From contig JAQFVV010006246.1 in assembly GCA_028023455.1 (NCBI GenBank), positions 1,417,501 through 1,481,500 of the forward strand: a stretch of 64,000 nt of DNA, in the 5' to 3' direction. The first letter of the stretch is position 1; each line of letters opens with the position of its first letter. A program made the translations under genes and the position numbers. Below the pieces are notes generated by a model, which saw nothing but the letters and a program-made list of their open reading frames with translations, did no database searches and had not been told where the DNA came from. Positions 1 through 13,637 of the stretch are shown here, one piece after another. This DNA is from Epiperipatus broadwayi. Taxonomy: Eukaryota > Onychophora > Udeonychophora > Euonychophora > Peripatidae.

Positions 1-249
1 TAACAAATTAATCTTACTTGTTATGTGAAATTATATTTTTATAGAAGTGTGTTAGATTTGGATTGTATTATATATTTATATTTTTCTGAATTCATTAAGT
101 TCATTAAATTGTTTAAAAGAATAATAGTGTTAATATTTTTATTACTCCAGCTATCTGTTCTATAAATTGGTAATGTGTGTGACTTGACTTTGTTGCAGCA
201 TAGTGTTTTAAAGGATTTGTAAATTATCCCAATAAGACTATTTAAATTA

Positions 250-448
250 TGATAATATTAAATCATGCTATCACCCTTCCAACGTAAAGCTGTAACAACA
301 AATAGAAAACTAAATTAAATGGCTGAGCACTTTCAAGAAGATGTACTTCTCATACATCTTCTTGAGAGTGCTCAGCCATTTAATTTAGTTTTCTATTTGT
401 TGTTACTACTTTATATTGGAAGTGTGATAGCATGATTTAATATTATCA
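250..448. mobile_element. Hairpin MITE flanked by TA
   Basis: The element is a nearly perfect inverted repeat. The left arm (about 250-345) pairs with the right arm (about 353-448) around a 7-nt loop at 346-352. The ends are TGATAAT...ATTATCA, and a TA dinucleotide flanks each side (248-249 and 449-450). Palindromic non-coding elements with a TA duplication are typical of Tc1/mariner-derived MITEs; that class is inferred from the TA only. There is no coding capacity. The high arm identity suggests a fairly recent insertion or selection for the fold. Confidence 0.75.
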
Positions 449-450
449 TA

Positions 451-3400
451 TTGAAGATAAACATAAAGTATAAATCTACAAGTTATTACTTAATATTTAA
501 ATTATGATAGAATGTATATGTTTTTATTTTTTGTAGTTCACAATCCCTAAGATCTTTTGATCCTGGATTAGCTCTATATCAATAATCATTAATTTATATG
601 TATGTGGACATATGTTTTTGTGTTTGGATATCCAGAGAATTCTCTAAATGGTGCAAACACCAATATCATTTTTAAAGTATATTCATTGCACTTTATATTT
701 TACACAGATTATACATTAGTTTATAGTTGGCCTATACATTCATAATACAATATTTCCAGAGCACTGATGATGGTCAACATGTATCATAATACAACCACTT
801 TTATTATAATAGATTAGCACTCAAAATATGTGCATCCAGATGATTGTTTATATTTTTTCATAAGTTTAGCTTTGACTAGAAATAATTAGCCTGTTTGGTA
901 ATAAATCTCTTAAATACAGTAATAAAAGATGACTGTTGATTTGTTCAATGGTAATGATGATCTAATATATAATTTTGTAATGACTTGTTTCTTCTATGCT
1001 GATGCTTTCATACTCCTTTTGTATTTATTCATTTTGTATTTATTGATTATTATTCATTAGCAATGCTAACTAAGATTTATTGTGATGTTTGGGGATGAGA
1101 TTTTGACATCTCATATTCCTTCTTCATTCCATATTGTTGCAGTAGAAAGTTGTGTATGTAGATGTCTAAAAAAATTTTAATTCCAGAAGAGGTGAATTAT
1201 TAATTAAATATTTTGAATTAAAGAAACTGTAAGCAGTATGATAATGAACTAACATTTCCAATAAAATATTACTACAATTACACAATCTTTTATTGTAATT
1301 TTTGAATTTGCTATGCTTGAATCTTATCTTTAAAATATATAGCAATTAAGCATGAGTGGAAGAACCAAAAATTCTACATAGCTGATTTAGAATTAGTATG
1401 TATTGAACTGATATTGATAAAGATTTATACTCTATATAATAGATCTAATATTAGGTTTTTAAATTGAATAGTAATTTATATTAGGCATTCACTATTGGTT
1501 TATTTTAGTAGTCTGAATAATATTTGAACTACTTTAATTTTTACCATGTCTAGATTTTTAATATTTAATGTTTGTAATTTCATTGAGGAAATGGCATTTA
1601 AAAAATACTTATGTTTTTCTATGACTTGTAAATAATTGTCTCTTGAAACTAATAGTTGAATCAACTACTGAAAATTCATGTATTATGACAGTTTTATATT
1701 GGAAAGAAGAGATTTTCATATTTATTTTTTTGTTTGTACTTTAGTTTGTGTTTGTATTGCAAATTTGCAAAGCATTTGTACTTTCTATTTAGTCAATAAT
1801 TTTTCTTTTCTTTATGATTTAAAATCAACTGAGTATACATCCAATAATATTCACCAAATGCATAGTTCTTACAGATAAATAAAGCCAATTGCTGCTCTAT
1901 TTATACAGCTGGGTTATAATATATTGAAACAGTATTATTTAGCCATCATCCCGTTTCACCTACTATGCTCCATAGTAGTATATTTTCCCTAATTCAAACC
2001 CATCCCAGTCCACATATATAAGATTCTAGGGATTTATTTATATGAAATAATGTATATTTATGTATATGTGTGTATTTGTATAAGTGTGCACATCCAACAG
2101 CCATATTAATATTTGTATGCAAATAATGCATATGCATTTATTGATTTAATATTTAATAAAATGATATAATTTAAATTAAGTGCATGAACATTGTTATATG
2201 TGTGCAATTATCTACACATATATGCAAAAGAAGCATAATGCAATAGATTTAAAAGCATTACAACTCTTTTAAAATAACTTAAATTTGCCTTATTTTTAGT
2301 TAAAAATTCTTTATTTAAAGGCTTTCATATATAAATTTCTATTCCAGAATAGTCACACACACATATATATATATATATTAAAATGTTTATGAACTTAAAC
2401 TCTTTTTTAAAAAAGGGTTATCTGTTTTTTTATAAAAATCTGTAATTCTTAGAAAACCATCTGCAAGTAATTTAATCCAACTTGTAGTCAAAATTTTAAT
2501 GTCTTTTAAAAATAAAAACTTAATACAAGGAATGACCTGTTTGACTGTTACTGTTTAGCCAAAGAAATGACCAAAGGTTTCATTTTTTATGCATTTATAA
2601 TTACTAGTGAAACTCTGTAGACTCTGGTAAACAGGATGCTTGAACTTCAAGTTTTGCTAATGGAAGTTCACTCATTAAATTTTACCATGAAAACTTTTGA
2701 GTAAAGCAGCCACTGCTTCCCTCCCTTTTTGGGAGAAATTGGTCAATGCAAGCTGGAGTTCGACACCCACAGCCTGCCAGAAAACATCAGAAATGGATCA
2801 GTTCAGCTGAGAATGGTGGTTATCAACTACAGGAGCCTCAATGGTGAAGACATGATAACAAATTTTTCCTGCATAGCTCTTTAAAAATAACTCTAAAAGT
2901 TAATAAATGAATCTCTAAAACTCTTAAGCTAGCTAAAAAATAATCATGCACAAACTTGTAAATTATAAAAATGTCTTAATAAACTAAAAGCTAATTTCAA
3001 ACTGTACATTATGATTTAAAATTACAACTTAACTTTTAAAATAATACGTGTACTTGTCTATTATCAACTTAAAATATAAAATTCTGAATACTGGTTAATA
3101 ACTTATTTAGTTATTATTCTATCCTTCTAATCTGTAATCATGCCTTCTTATTTGTTTTATATGTATGTTTTTTTTATAATTATGCTATGTCCAATTCAGA
3201 ATAGAGATTGATTTTATGAATAAAGTTTGAGGGAGAGAGATGATTAGATGCCCTCTCTGAATTAAGTAATTTTGCTCTTTAGCACACACACTCGAATCTC
3301 TGCTCTGAAAACCTAAATATTTTCACTATTATGTTTAGCTTACTATTATTATTGTAGTATCATTAGATTTGCGAGTAATAATTTAATTAGTTAATAAGTG

Positions 3401-6400
3401 CAAGAATGAGTTGAAAAGCATATTATAAGTATTGCTCAAGTCCTATATATGCTTTAGCTCTCTTTAATTATAATATAAACTAGGCAGATTTATTAAAAAA
3501 TTAGATTACTTTAAGTATTTCTTTTTAGCATGTTTTAAGAATGCTAATTAATGAACTGGTGTATGGTAGTTTCACTAAACAAAACTATAGAATTTTGCAT
3601 ACTTTTAAGTTAGTAATTAATATTATGTTTAGCATGGTGAATGTGCCCTTAAGAAGCACATACATGCATATACACCTTGCTGGATGTTTTATATGAATGG
3701 GCTTCGGGTTTTAATGGCCACCCCATCATCTTCTTAGTTCGGACAGCTCTTCTTTAGAACTGGAACACGGGAGTCCAGATTGCCGAACTATATGTTCACT
3801 TTATTCGTGAGTCATATGGTCTATGGAAAACGAGTACTTGGTACTGAATCCCCTGATTAACTACACATTAAGAGACACTCACAACTCTCTAGTAATATGT
3901 ATACACCTTAGTATCTGAAGTTATATTACAAAGCTCGAGTTCATCCCTCCATTATGTAATATTTCAGCATTGTTCTGAATGTGATCTGATTTGTGCATAT
4001 ATAATCTGCATAGAGAGCCTATTGCAGCTCGTTAAGGTTATTAAATGACTTTTATTAAATATTAAGATAATAAATCATCATTCTTGCATCAACTTAACTG
4101 TTGCAAGCCTAATAGGTAGGGCATAGAATTAGCGCATGATCAGAAACTGTAGATTATAAATTGTAACACTCTTAAATTATAGTGCTTCAGATGAGATTCT
4201 GTTACTTTCTCATCATTTTTTACACCAGCATGTGTCTTTTAATGCACTCTTGTTTATTTAATTTATATCTATTGATTAAAATATATTAAATTATAATACT
4301 GTGTTGAGTTTCATTCGTAATCCATCCCAAATCTTAGTTAAGTTCATTTTAATATAGTATTAGCTATTATTATATGCACTGTCTAGCCAGCCATTGATGT
4401 GTGTGTATTTATCTATTAGTAATTTAGTTAATATTCCCTGAGTCTCTTGCTCCACCCTTTGCTACTGCCAGCACACAAACTGAGAAATTCCAAGTGTAGC
4501 CTCATAGGCTGTAAGTCATGGAGTATTGGTGAAGGAGCTGAGGGGCGATCAGATTCAAGGTCGCAAACCCTCATCTAGATCAGCCTTGGTATAATTTTCT
4601 AAAACTCTGGATTTTGTTGTGTGAATGCACAAATATGACTGTTACAATATGCATATTATTCAAAGTAGATATTTAAATAAAGGTCTATATTTCATGGTTA
4701 TGAACAGTAATTTGATCACAACTTTGACTCACAGATAGTCAAGCTGGTTTCTGTGGAGCAGAATGATAGAAAAAGAATGGTTAAAGAGATGAGATTTACT
4801 GGAAACAATATAAATGTGATTAACAGGAAAGTTAACAGCATCCAATAATCTAACAAATAAAAAAATTTAAATAACTAATTTGAATAAAATACATACAAAC
4901 CCTTAAAAAACTGAAATACAGAGACAGAATCTTATCTACAAAATTTCTATACGAGGAAACTTGGAAACTTTTTCAGTTTCCTAGATAAAGTCCCTGGTGA
5001 CCATATTAACATGTATTTATTCATTAAGTTTTGTCTTATTTATCATTATGTTATCAATTAATTATTAATTATGCCCATAGTTCAAATGTAATATTCATTC
5101 TTATCCAATTTTTTTTTTTTTTTGTAAACATATATTATTTACTTTAATAAAGTTATTTTAGAATATAAAATACATACATTGTCATTTTGATCTATAAATG
5201 ATATGCAATTGGTATTTATCTATGAGAGCTAGAATTCTAAAAAACATCACTGAAAGGGTATTCAACTGATCATAAAGAAGAAAAAGACTACTCATTATGC
5301 AGACATACAAACATTTTGAGTATCAATTGTATAATAAATACATTAACTATTATCTATTTTTTTAGAGATCATAATCATCTCTATATTTTTGTTTTCAATC
5401 TACAAAATTATTCTTATAAAATTATGATCTTATTCATAACATTTAACATTTTTGTTAGTATTATAATTCATTGTTTTCACACTCCGATACTTTTTTTAAA
5501 AGTCTACATTATAATATTTTATCATTTCATTTTCAATTATTTTTCAGGTGATAAGTAGCAACCAATAAAAAAATGTGAACTATTTTTGACTACTTAGTGC
5601 AATGTTCTATACAAATAAACTTACATGTAGAAAAAGATGCAATGTACCTAATATTAATTTGTAAGTTTTAAAAATTTTAATTTCTAAATAGGGTGAGATA
5701 GTTATATAAATCTTTATCTAGGATAATTGTTATTCTAAAAGATTGGCCTCTCATATATCTGACTTTACAGTATTGCCTTTCAATCAGTGATAAAGGCATA
5801 TGATTGCAATAAGCATTTTAATAATTTGAATAGTTCTTTCATTCCACATAATATAAATTTTGTACTTTTCTTCAGTAATTTTGTATTTAAATTATAGAGT
5901 TTTGAGAGGTTATTTTTATTATAATTCCTTTTTTATGTTATCATATTGAAGACTACTTTTTTTTTTACATCTTCCAAATTTATAACAACTTTTTTTCAGC
6001 CATACCACATTATTCTAAAAAAGATGCAAAAAAAAAAAGGAAAAAATAATTATTGTGTGCATATTTAAAACAATTCACATGCTTATACAAGTTTGTTCTA
6101 ATAGCCTTATAGTTAACCAAAAAAGTAAAAAAGGAATGCTGGAGAGTTGTATTAGATCCCAAATTCCAAGTGCTGCTTCCAGATCTAAGATTCTAATAAA
6201 AGCCATAAGCTAGAAACTAGTCTGAGGATATTGTATATGAAGGCATCAGATAGAGATTATAATGCACAACCTTCTAACATCTATTGATTACGAGATCTTG
6301 CACTAGGTGGCACTATAGTTTGGAAAAATTTGCTTTATAAAAGAATCTAAAGATTTTCAGCTTTTACTATATTTTGCAATTTTTTAGGATTTTTTTATTT

Positions 6401-6600
6401 ATTTAATGTATTTAAATTTTATATTTAATTTTAGTTTTTTAAGTATGTTATTGCTTTGATAAAAAGATTTATTATCCATATTTCCTTTTTAAACGAAAGG
6501 AAACGGTTCCTTTTTTTTGTTTTTTTGTTGTACTATCCTGAAATCAAATAAAATGTTATAAAAACATTTTATAAACAACAAAACATAACCTTTATTAATT
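451..6600. other. Intronic A+T-rich sequence without recognised genes
   Basis: I find no convincing exon or element here. Slightly more G+C-rich islands at about 2700-2830, 3690-3870 and 4440-4600 look like old interspersed-repeat fragments, but I cannot assign them. Short open frames at 1678 and 5316 are low-complexity A+T translation without domain features. The stretch lies upstream of the first CUB exon and is probably intron. Confidence 0.5.
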
Positions 6601-6659
6601 TTAAGTTTTTGGCAAATTTTTTTTGCCCTTTTCAAACGCTCCAAAAATACTACACTACA

Positions 6660-8335
6660 TATATATAGATTGTATATAGAAATATAAAAAAAAAAAAATA
6701 TAAGTAAAAATTTTATATTTACTATACTATATTAATTTATAATTTCTTCTTTTTTTATTATTTTATTAATAATTATTAGTTTATTTATATATTTTTTATA
6801 TAATTTTTATTTAAACTTATTTTATTTTTTTGTATATATATTTATTTTATTTTTTTTTTTTTTATAATTATTAAATTTAAATATTTATATATTTTTTATT
6901 TCTCATAATATTAGTTATTATTTATCTAAATTTTTTTATAATTTTAATTTTTTTTAAAATTTGATAGGTAATGATTTTATATTTTTATTTTTATATTTTT
7001 TTTTTTTATATTTCTATAAATATTATTTTTTTGATTATTTTAATTTTTTGTTAATTTTATTTTTTTTTATTAAATTTATTTTTTTGGTATTAATTTTTAT
7101 TTTTAAAAATATATTTTGAAAATTTATTTTTATTTTTTATTATAATTTAAATAATTTTATCTTTTTTTTAGTTTTTATTTTTTTGTTTATTTTTATTTAT
7201 AATTTATAATTTTTTTATTTATGATTTTAAAAAATATTTTATTTATTATTTTTGTATTTTTTTTTGTTTTTAATTTTTTTTATTGGGTTTGTTAATAGGG
7301 TTATTGTGTTGTATTGGTAAATTTTGTGTTTAATATTTATTTATTGTTTTTTTTTTTGTTTATTATTATAATTTATTTGTATTTGTTTTTATATATTTTT
7401 GAAGGTTTTGGTTGTTTTATTATGTTATATATTATAGTATATTAATATATATTTTGTATGTGTATTTAGTATTGATGTAAATTATTTGTTTAATATGTTT
7501 TTTTTGATTGTATTTAGTTTATATTGAGTTTTTTGTAGTAATATTGGTTAGTTTTTTAGTTAAATTAAAATTTATTGTTTTAAGTATTATAAAGATTTTA
7601 AATATAAAAATGTAAATTTAGAAATTTTGAATTAAAAAAAATTTAAAAAGTTTAATTGGTAATATTATAGTATTTTTATAGGAAATTTAAAAAGAGGAAT
7701 TGTATAAAGATAGAGAAATTAAAATTTATATTTAGTATAAATTTTATTAAAGGAAAATATTTGGGAAAATATTAATGTGGGTATAGAGATTAGTAAATTA
7801 TAAATTATAGGTTATAATATAATATAAAAGATTATATAAAATTATTTAAATTTTTAATAGTTTATTATGGAAAGATTAAAGAGTAGGATATGGATATAGA
7901 AAGTATAATTATATTTTTATTTAAATAAATTAATTAGATAGTATAATTTAAATTATAAAAATTTAATAGAATTATGAAAAATTATATTATTATAATAAAA
8001 TAATTTATGAATATATATAAATTGGATGATATAAATGGTTGTAAAAGAATTAGATATGATGTGGATTTGTTTGAATGAATTTAGAAATGAGATTTGAATT
8101 ATAGTAGAGTTGTATAATTATGTGATAATATAGATTAATTGTTAGTGTTTATATGAATTGTTTATTCTAATTTATATTTTTTTATTTTTGTTTTTATTAT
8201 ATTTTTGTTATATTATTAAATAGATTTATATATATGTATATATTTTTGAGAATGTTTAAAAGGGAAAATAAATTTGAAAAAGTTTTATATAATTAAAAAT
8301 GTTATGTTTTGTTGTTTATAAATATGTTTTTATAA
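6660..8335 (+). other. Cytosine-depleted, T-rich tract
   Basis: The plus strand is almost free of C. Between the C at 7014 and the C at 8336 I count only two cytosines (7161 and 8167). G remains frequent, for example 13 G in 7261-7320. The first part (6660-7250) is mostly T runs and A; the second part (7260-8335) is G/A/T. Normal base composition resumes at about 8340. No open frame, repeat unit or exon explains it. The appearance is like fully C-to-T converted DNA, but it could also be an unusual low-complexity sequence or an assembly artefact. Confidence 0.8.
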
Positions 8336-8899
8336 CATTTTATTTGATATCCTTATATTGTATTATATTATCTCTCCCAACACTTATTTTGAATTTGCAT
8401 TTATTATTAGGCTTTACTTTGGGACTGTCAAATTTTTTTCTATTTGATATTCTAACTATGAAAGTTTTTTTTGTTATATATATAACTTTAAAAGTTCTTT
8501 ATATATATATTAATTGTATTGATCATGTCTACATATATAAAGAATTTCCATCTACTTTTGGTCATTTGATGATTAATTGTTAAAAATGTAAAACAGAAAA
8601 AATAGCTAAGTATTTATAAACCCTAAATATTTTCAAAACAAATTCTTGCTTTTTGTAAGTCACACACATAAAAGGACTTCTGTATTTATAATCCCATTAT
8701 TTAATAAACTATTTTTAAAAATATTCTGAAATATTTTAATCTAAAAGCAGCAATTATTTTAGTAATATGTCTAATATTTACAAATTTTTGTAAAAATATA
8801 ATTTTATATTTGCATTTATTTATATATTTTTATTTATACATATACCACATAGTTTGTGATTTATATATGTATATATGAATGTTTATATGTGATTTTCAG

Positions 8900-9116
8900 A
8901 TAAATTTTACTGACTTTGAATTGGAATCTTCTACAAACTGCTCTAAAGATGGTATTATTTTACGAAATGGGAAATTCACAGATTCTCCAATTATAGAAAA
9001 AATTTGTGGTGATACCCCATCCACAATTTTATATGTATCTGGATCTTATCTTATGATCCATTTTTATTCTGATAATTCAGGATCTGGAAAAGGTTTTCAA
9101 GCCACATTTTCTTCAG
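8900..9116 (+). CDS. Internal exon: C-terminal half of a CUB domain (cubilin-like)
   Basis: This 217-bp exon starts after a tttcag acceptor (AG at 8898-8899) and ends before a gtaatg donor (GT at 9117-9118). It reads from phase 0 and stops one base into a codon. It encodes about 72 residues with CUB hallmarks: the FTDFELES strand, an NCSKDG segment where CUB domains usually carry C..D, a second cysteine in ICGDTP, the FYSDNS segment with the conserved Asp, and a closing GFQATFS strand. CUB domains are extracellular beta-sandwiches that bind ligands, often through calcium. The next exon restores the split glycine codon and begins a new CUB domain directly, as in cubilin-type arrays. The first half of this domain must lie upstream of the window. 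Other CUB-array proteins remain possible. Confidence 0.88.
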
Positions 9117-11183
9117 GTAATGTGAATAGAATTAATATTATTATAACATTGTTTTAAAAAACTATTATAACATTTGCAGACTTATAAAATCTTCAAAGAA
9201 ATATGCTAAAATGAAAGACATTTAATATGATTAAACCATTACTTTTATCTTAAAACTATGTCAAAAAATAAAAAAATGATAATGCTCTATCTAGAAAATA
9301 AAATAGTATTGTTGTAATATTACTTTTAAATTAATGGATATTGTAAGGAGAAGCCAAGATAATTAAGTAAAATGATTGTTAACCAAACCATACATGACAT
9401 TGAATAATAGAATATTGGCAACATGTAGTCTGAAAATACTTTTAGATAAAAGTAGAATGAATAACAAATTAAATTGAATGAAAAAAAACTGTGACAATTT
9501 AAACAAAATACACAAATAAGCAGAATAACAGTTTGGAGAAAATTAAGAAAATTTGTCATTCATTGCCAATATTACTTAAGTTGTAATCTAATAAAATAAA
9601 AAAATAATTTAACTGTTACTCTAAATATAATAACAAGATTTAAGAAAAGAATAAATTTGGACTTCGTCCATGATAAAAAATTTATATTGAAGAAAATAAT
9701 TTTATTGCTAAATAGAAAATCAGTTTTCTAGAATGCAATTTTGGCAATATAAAAGGCATATCATAAATTACCTTATGCTTTTTCCATATGGCTAATAGAA
9801 GTAAAGGGAAAATATTTGTTCACTTTATTTGATAAATCTATTTTTATTTTAAGCATGGTAGGTGTTTAGAAAGTTCAAAGTTTAGAGGTGAAATTTTTTT
9901 TTTTGTATGTGATTGGGTGAAATGTATTGGATAAACCAAAATAGGATGTAGTCAGTTTCGGTTGTCTATACAGATGTTAGTCATTAAAGAAGTCATATAC
10001 AACATACATTATATGAGACCAGATATCATGAGGTAGCCATTAAATTATCATCATGGCAATTACATTACAATAGCCAGAAAATCAATTTTACATTTAACTT
10101 TGATGTTCGTGTTTGATCTAAAGGTATATAAATGCGCAAATGTCTGTTTAATATTATATTGAGAGTTAAGTATGGGTTTAAAAATAATAACAAATGATAG
10201 ATGGTTGTATGTTTTATTTTGGTGTGATATTCCACATTGATTGTATTCAATATGCTTTGTTTAAAATAAAAAAAGCCTTTTTTTTTTTTTAAATCAGACG
10301 GTATAAAAATTTTCGAGAGACATTGTTGCTATAACGATGGGGATAATTTTGCATAATAAATATTTTCTAAGTACAGAATATTTGTAATATTCTTCTTATG
10401 TTTATATGTGATAGTATATATAAACATAAACGAGCGTATATTTTCATCACATGATTTTCCAAGTAAACAAAGATATCAGAGATTCAATTGATAAGATCTA
10501 AATTTTTTATTATGTATCTTAATTTCTAAACTTTTAGATTATTTTATTGTACACTTGATTTGTAACTGTAATATATATATATAATCCTAATGGAGTCATT
10601 TTATACATACGTAAAAATGATAATTATTAGTTATTAACCTTCTGACATGAATAATTGTCTCCAAGGTTTTCTCAGGGTTGATTTAACTTTGAGAACATTT
10701 ATCACTCCCCATCTATATGTAAACTAATCATATCTAAACTGACGTCAGGTATCAAAAAGTGGACACCGAATGAAAAGAGACAGTATTGCAAAACTTATAA
10801 AATCTGTACTAGGGAATTGAAGGTCCAGATAATTTTTTCTTATCTTCTGAATGGTAACATTCTTAAGACATGTTGAATAAAATTTAAATACTAAAAAATA
10901 AATTTTAGATTGATTTCTCATAGAAAAAACACATCATTTATCCCTATTTCATTAACACATTTTAAAATAAAACTATTTTTTGGATGCCAGAATCTCAAAT
11001 AGTAATATAATTGTGAGTGTTGCCCAACATAGAGTGAGTTGGGGAGGGGGAATCAATTATATATGCAAGTAGCCACAAACAGCATATTTGATACTTTTAT
11101 TTAAGGTAGCCAAAAGTTATTTTATCATGATAGTATTTAATTAACTGGATTGACTGTGTATATATATATATATATATATATAT
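9117..11183. other. Intron sequence, no gene seen
   Basis: A+T-rich sequence with a (TA)n tract at about 11159-11183 directly before repeat copy A. The minus-strand open frames at 9326 and 10065 have no recognisable features and look like chance translation. Confidence 0.5.
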
Positions 11184-11543
11184 TGTACCAGTCAAAAATG
11201 TATGTCCATTCAACAAGATTTAGAATCTAAGCAAAAGTACCCTGAATCCAATGATGCCCAAGATACACAGGTCAGGAGTAATCATGAATTCTAACCTGTT
11301 TGCCCATTCCCCAAATCTATAACTCTACAGACAACACCTATGGTGATACTACATAAATTAATTATTTCCGGACCTGGTGCTACATCATTTTGCATGAGAA
11401 CTCAGCTGATGATGATGATGATGAAAGATTGAGTGAACCCAAACTATTAAGTTAAAAATATACATATTATGAATATTCGAATAACTGGATTAACTTTAAA
11501 AATATAAATATTTATTTTGATAAAATTCAAGATATATATATAT

Positions 11544-13321
11544 TATACCTATCCCCTTTACACGTCGTCTCGTAAATTTTATAAAACATCATTTATATAA
11601 AATCAATAAAAATGTTTAATGTTTATAATAACGACTCGATCAGAACTTTGTACCTCCCTCTTACACAAAATCCTATCACGGGGCTGTCGGTACCTCGGGT
11701 AGAGTAATCAATATCATTTGCAAACATTTGCCAATAACATTAATACTCGTTTACTAGATTACATATTAGCCAATCAAACTTTTTATTTATTTAAAGGAAA
11801 AAATCCAATGGGCGCCAGCCGACCTTTGTCGACAAGTCTGCTTGACCAATACGATCTAGTACCCGCTCCCGCTAGCTCAGCTACAACAATCAATTAAATA
11901 TAATCCGCCTACCTAAAAAATCAATTTATGAATCTTTCTCTGCGCTAAATTTCTCACTTTCTCTTTTTCTTTTATTTAATTATTTAATTTAAATCTAATT
12001 TAAGTCATCACTAACCCATGAAGTCTCCATTTACGCTATTACACTTCGTTTGGTCTTATAATATAATTAATTACACTTTCGTTCAAGTTCAGATAATATT
12101 TAATACAATCAAAATTTCATATTATAAATACATAAAAAAAAATAATTATACACACACAATTACATTTGAAATCACAATAAAATCTCTGGGTAATGGAGCT
12201 AAAGACAACTAATAATTATTGTTCGTACCATAAAGTTCAGAGTTTATTATTCCATTTATTATTACGGCTTTTAATTAATGAATTAGAAATTGAAATAAAC
12301 ATTACCTAGCTTTCTCCCTTATGCACGGTTCCGAGCGTTGCTTCTGATAGTATTTCATTCGGTCAGTTAGCGCTAACTCTTTGCAGTCCTTTTCCTGATG
12401 TCATTGGGATCCTGTGGGCTCCATGTGGACACTCCGTCTCCTTCTTGTTTTACGCGACCATGATCGACATTTGAACAGTTTGCTGTTGGTATTGTGGGAA
12501 GGATTCGGCCGGCTGTTCACACGATGGGTTTAACAGTGCAGCATTATGTTTAACTTGAGACGTATATTAATATTCAATGCTCTAGATCTATAAAAATAAT
12601 TTTAATTAATAATACAATAGAAAAGTCGCCCTTTTTATATTTTACGGTCCTTATCTTGCGGATTCAATCTACAATACGTAACTAATCCTCTGGTGTTTCA
12701 GTTACGGCCCGTGCTGAATTTCTGGTGTTTGCATTGGTCATTTAATTTCTTTGTACTCTCTGCTAGAGTTATTTCAATTTCTTTATTTCAATTTCTTTGT
12801 TAAAGTTAATTTCAATTTCTTTGTTAGAGTTATTTCAATTTCTTTGTTAAAGTTAATTTCAATTTCTTTGTTAGAGTTATTTCACTAACTAGCCGTTTAA
12901 TGGAAATTTCTTATGTTTGTCATTAGCTCCCATTGTTCACTACATTCCTTTGATTACATATATTTTTTCCTTTTTTTTTTCTATTATAATTATAAGACAA
13001 AACGAATTCCACCTTGTTTTTTTTTTTTTTAAAGCAATCTTAAATCAAACTTCAATTAAATCAAATTTAGTCAAATCAAATTTTAGTTCTTTAGGTTTTA
13101 TTTAAATAAGATTCAAAATTATATCTTATAAAACTGTCTAATTTATGCTTTTAACGATAAACCTGATATTGAGAAAAAAAATCTTTTTATTCTTATTTTA
13201 CCCTACAAGACCTTTTATTTTTATTAAATATTTACACAAATCTTTTATCAATTTATATTTTTTTTCAAAATTATGTGTACCTCCGAAGAAAGCACACTCC
13301 TGCCTGATGTATCTCGGTACA
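11544..13321 (-). mobile_element. Unclassified 1.8 kb insertion E inside copy A
   Basis: This segment is absent from copy B at the equivalent position. Its ends are loosely inverted: TATACCTA at the left, and TGTACCGA when the right end is read on the minus strand. ATAT flanks both sides, but this is uninformative because the target is a TA tract. It is richer in G+C and CpG than its surroundings, for example around 12310-12540. It contains a 24-bp minisatellite near 12767-12886. No coding sequence was recognised. It may be a distant relative of the TG...CA family. Confidence 0.45.
12767..12886 (+). repeat. 24-bp minisatellite with alternating units
   Basis: Units of the form AGTTATTTCAATTTCTTTGT and AGTTAATTTCAATTTCTTTG alternate, giving a 48-bp higher-order period over about 2.5 periods. 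A TTTATTTCAA variant lies at the left edge. Confidence 0.75.
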
Positions 13322-13497
13322 ATATATATATATACTCAACTTCATGAATATACATATACATATTATGGATATTCGAATAACTGGATTAACTTTAAAAATA
13401 TAAATATTTATTTTGATAAAATTCAAGATAGTTTTATATATATATAAAATAATCCCAGTGCATAACGCTATACTGAAATAAATATACAAATATTAAG

Positions 13498-13637
13498 CAA
13501 TTAAATCATCCCACATAATTAAGAAATCCAGTACCACCCTCTGTAAACTAATATATAAATACATTAGAGTTCATATTTCAAAATAACCAGGTCAAGGGCA
13601 GTACTGGATTTCTTAATCATGTGGTATGATTTAATTG
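13498..13637. mobile_element. 140-bp palindromic MITE in copy A
   Basis: The arms are 13498-13534 and 13601-13637 (about 37 bp, nearly complementary, with a few mismatches). The outer ends are CAATTAAATCAT and ATGATTTAATTG. It sits in a TA tract that is uninterrupted in copy B, so it is an insertion. The centre is unpaired A+T-rich sequence without coding capacity. Confidence 0.7.

Noticed and set aside
12767-12886. CRISPR-like array of short repeats
   Set aside because: Units are contiguous 24-bp minisatellite repeats without spacers, in a eukaryotic intron.
13145-13489. Overlapping open frames on both strands (100 and 72 residues)
   Set aside because: They span the junction of insertion E, TA microsatellite and repeat copy A; composition is A+T noise.
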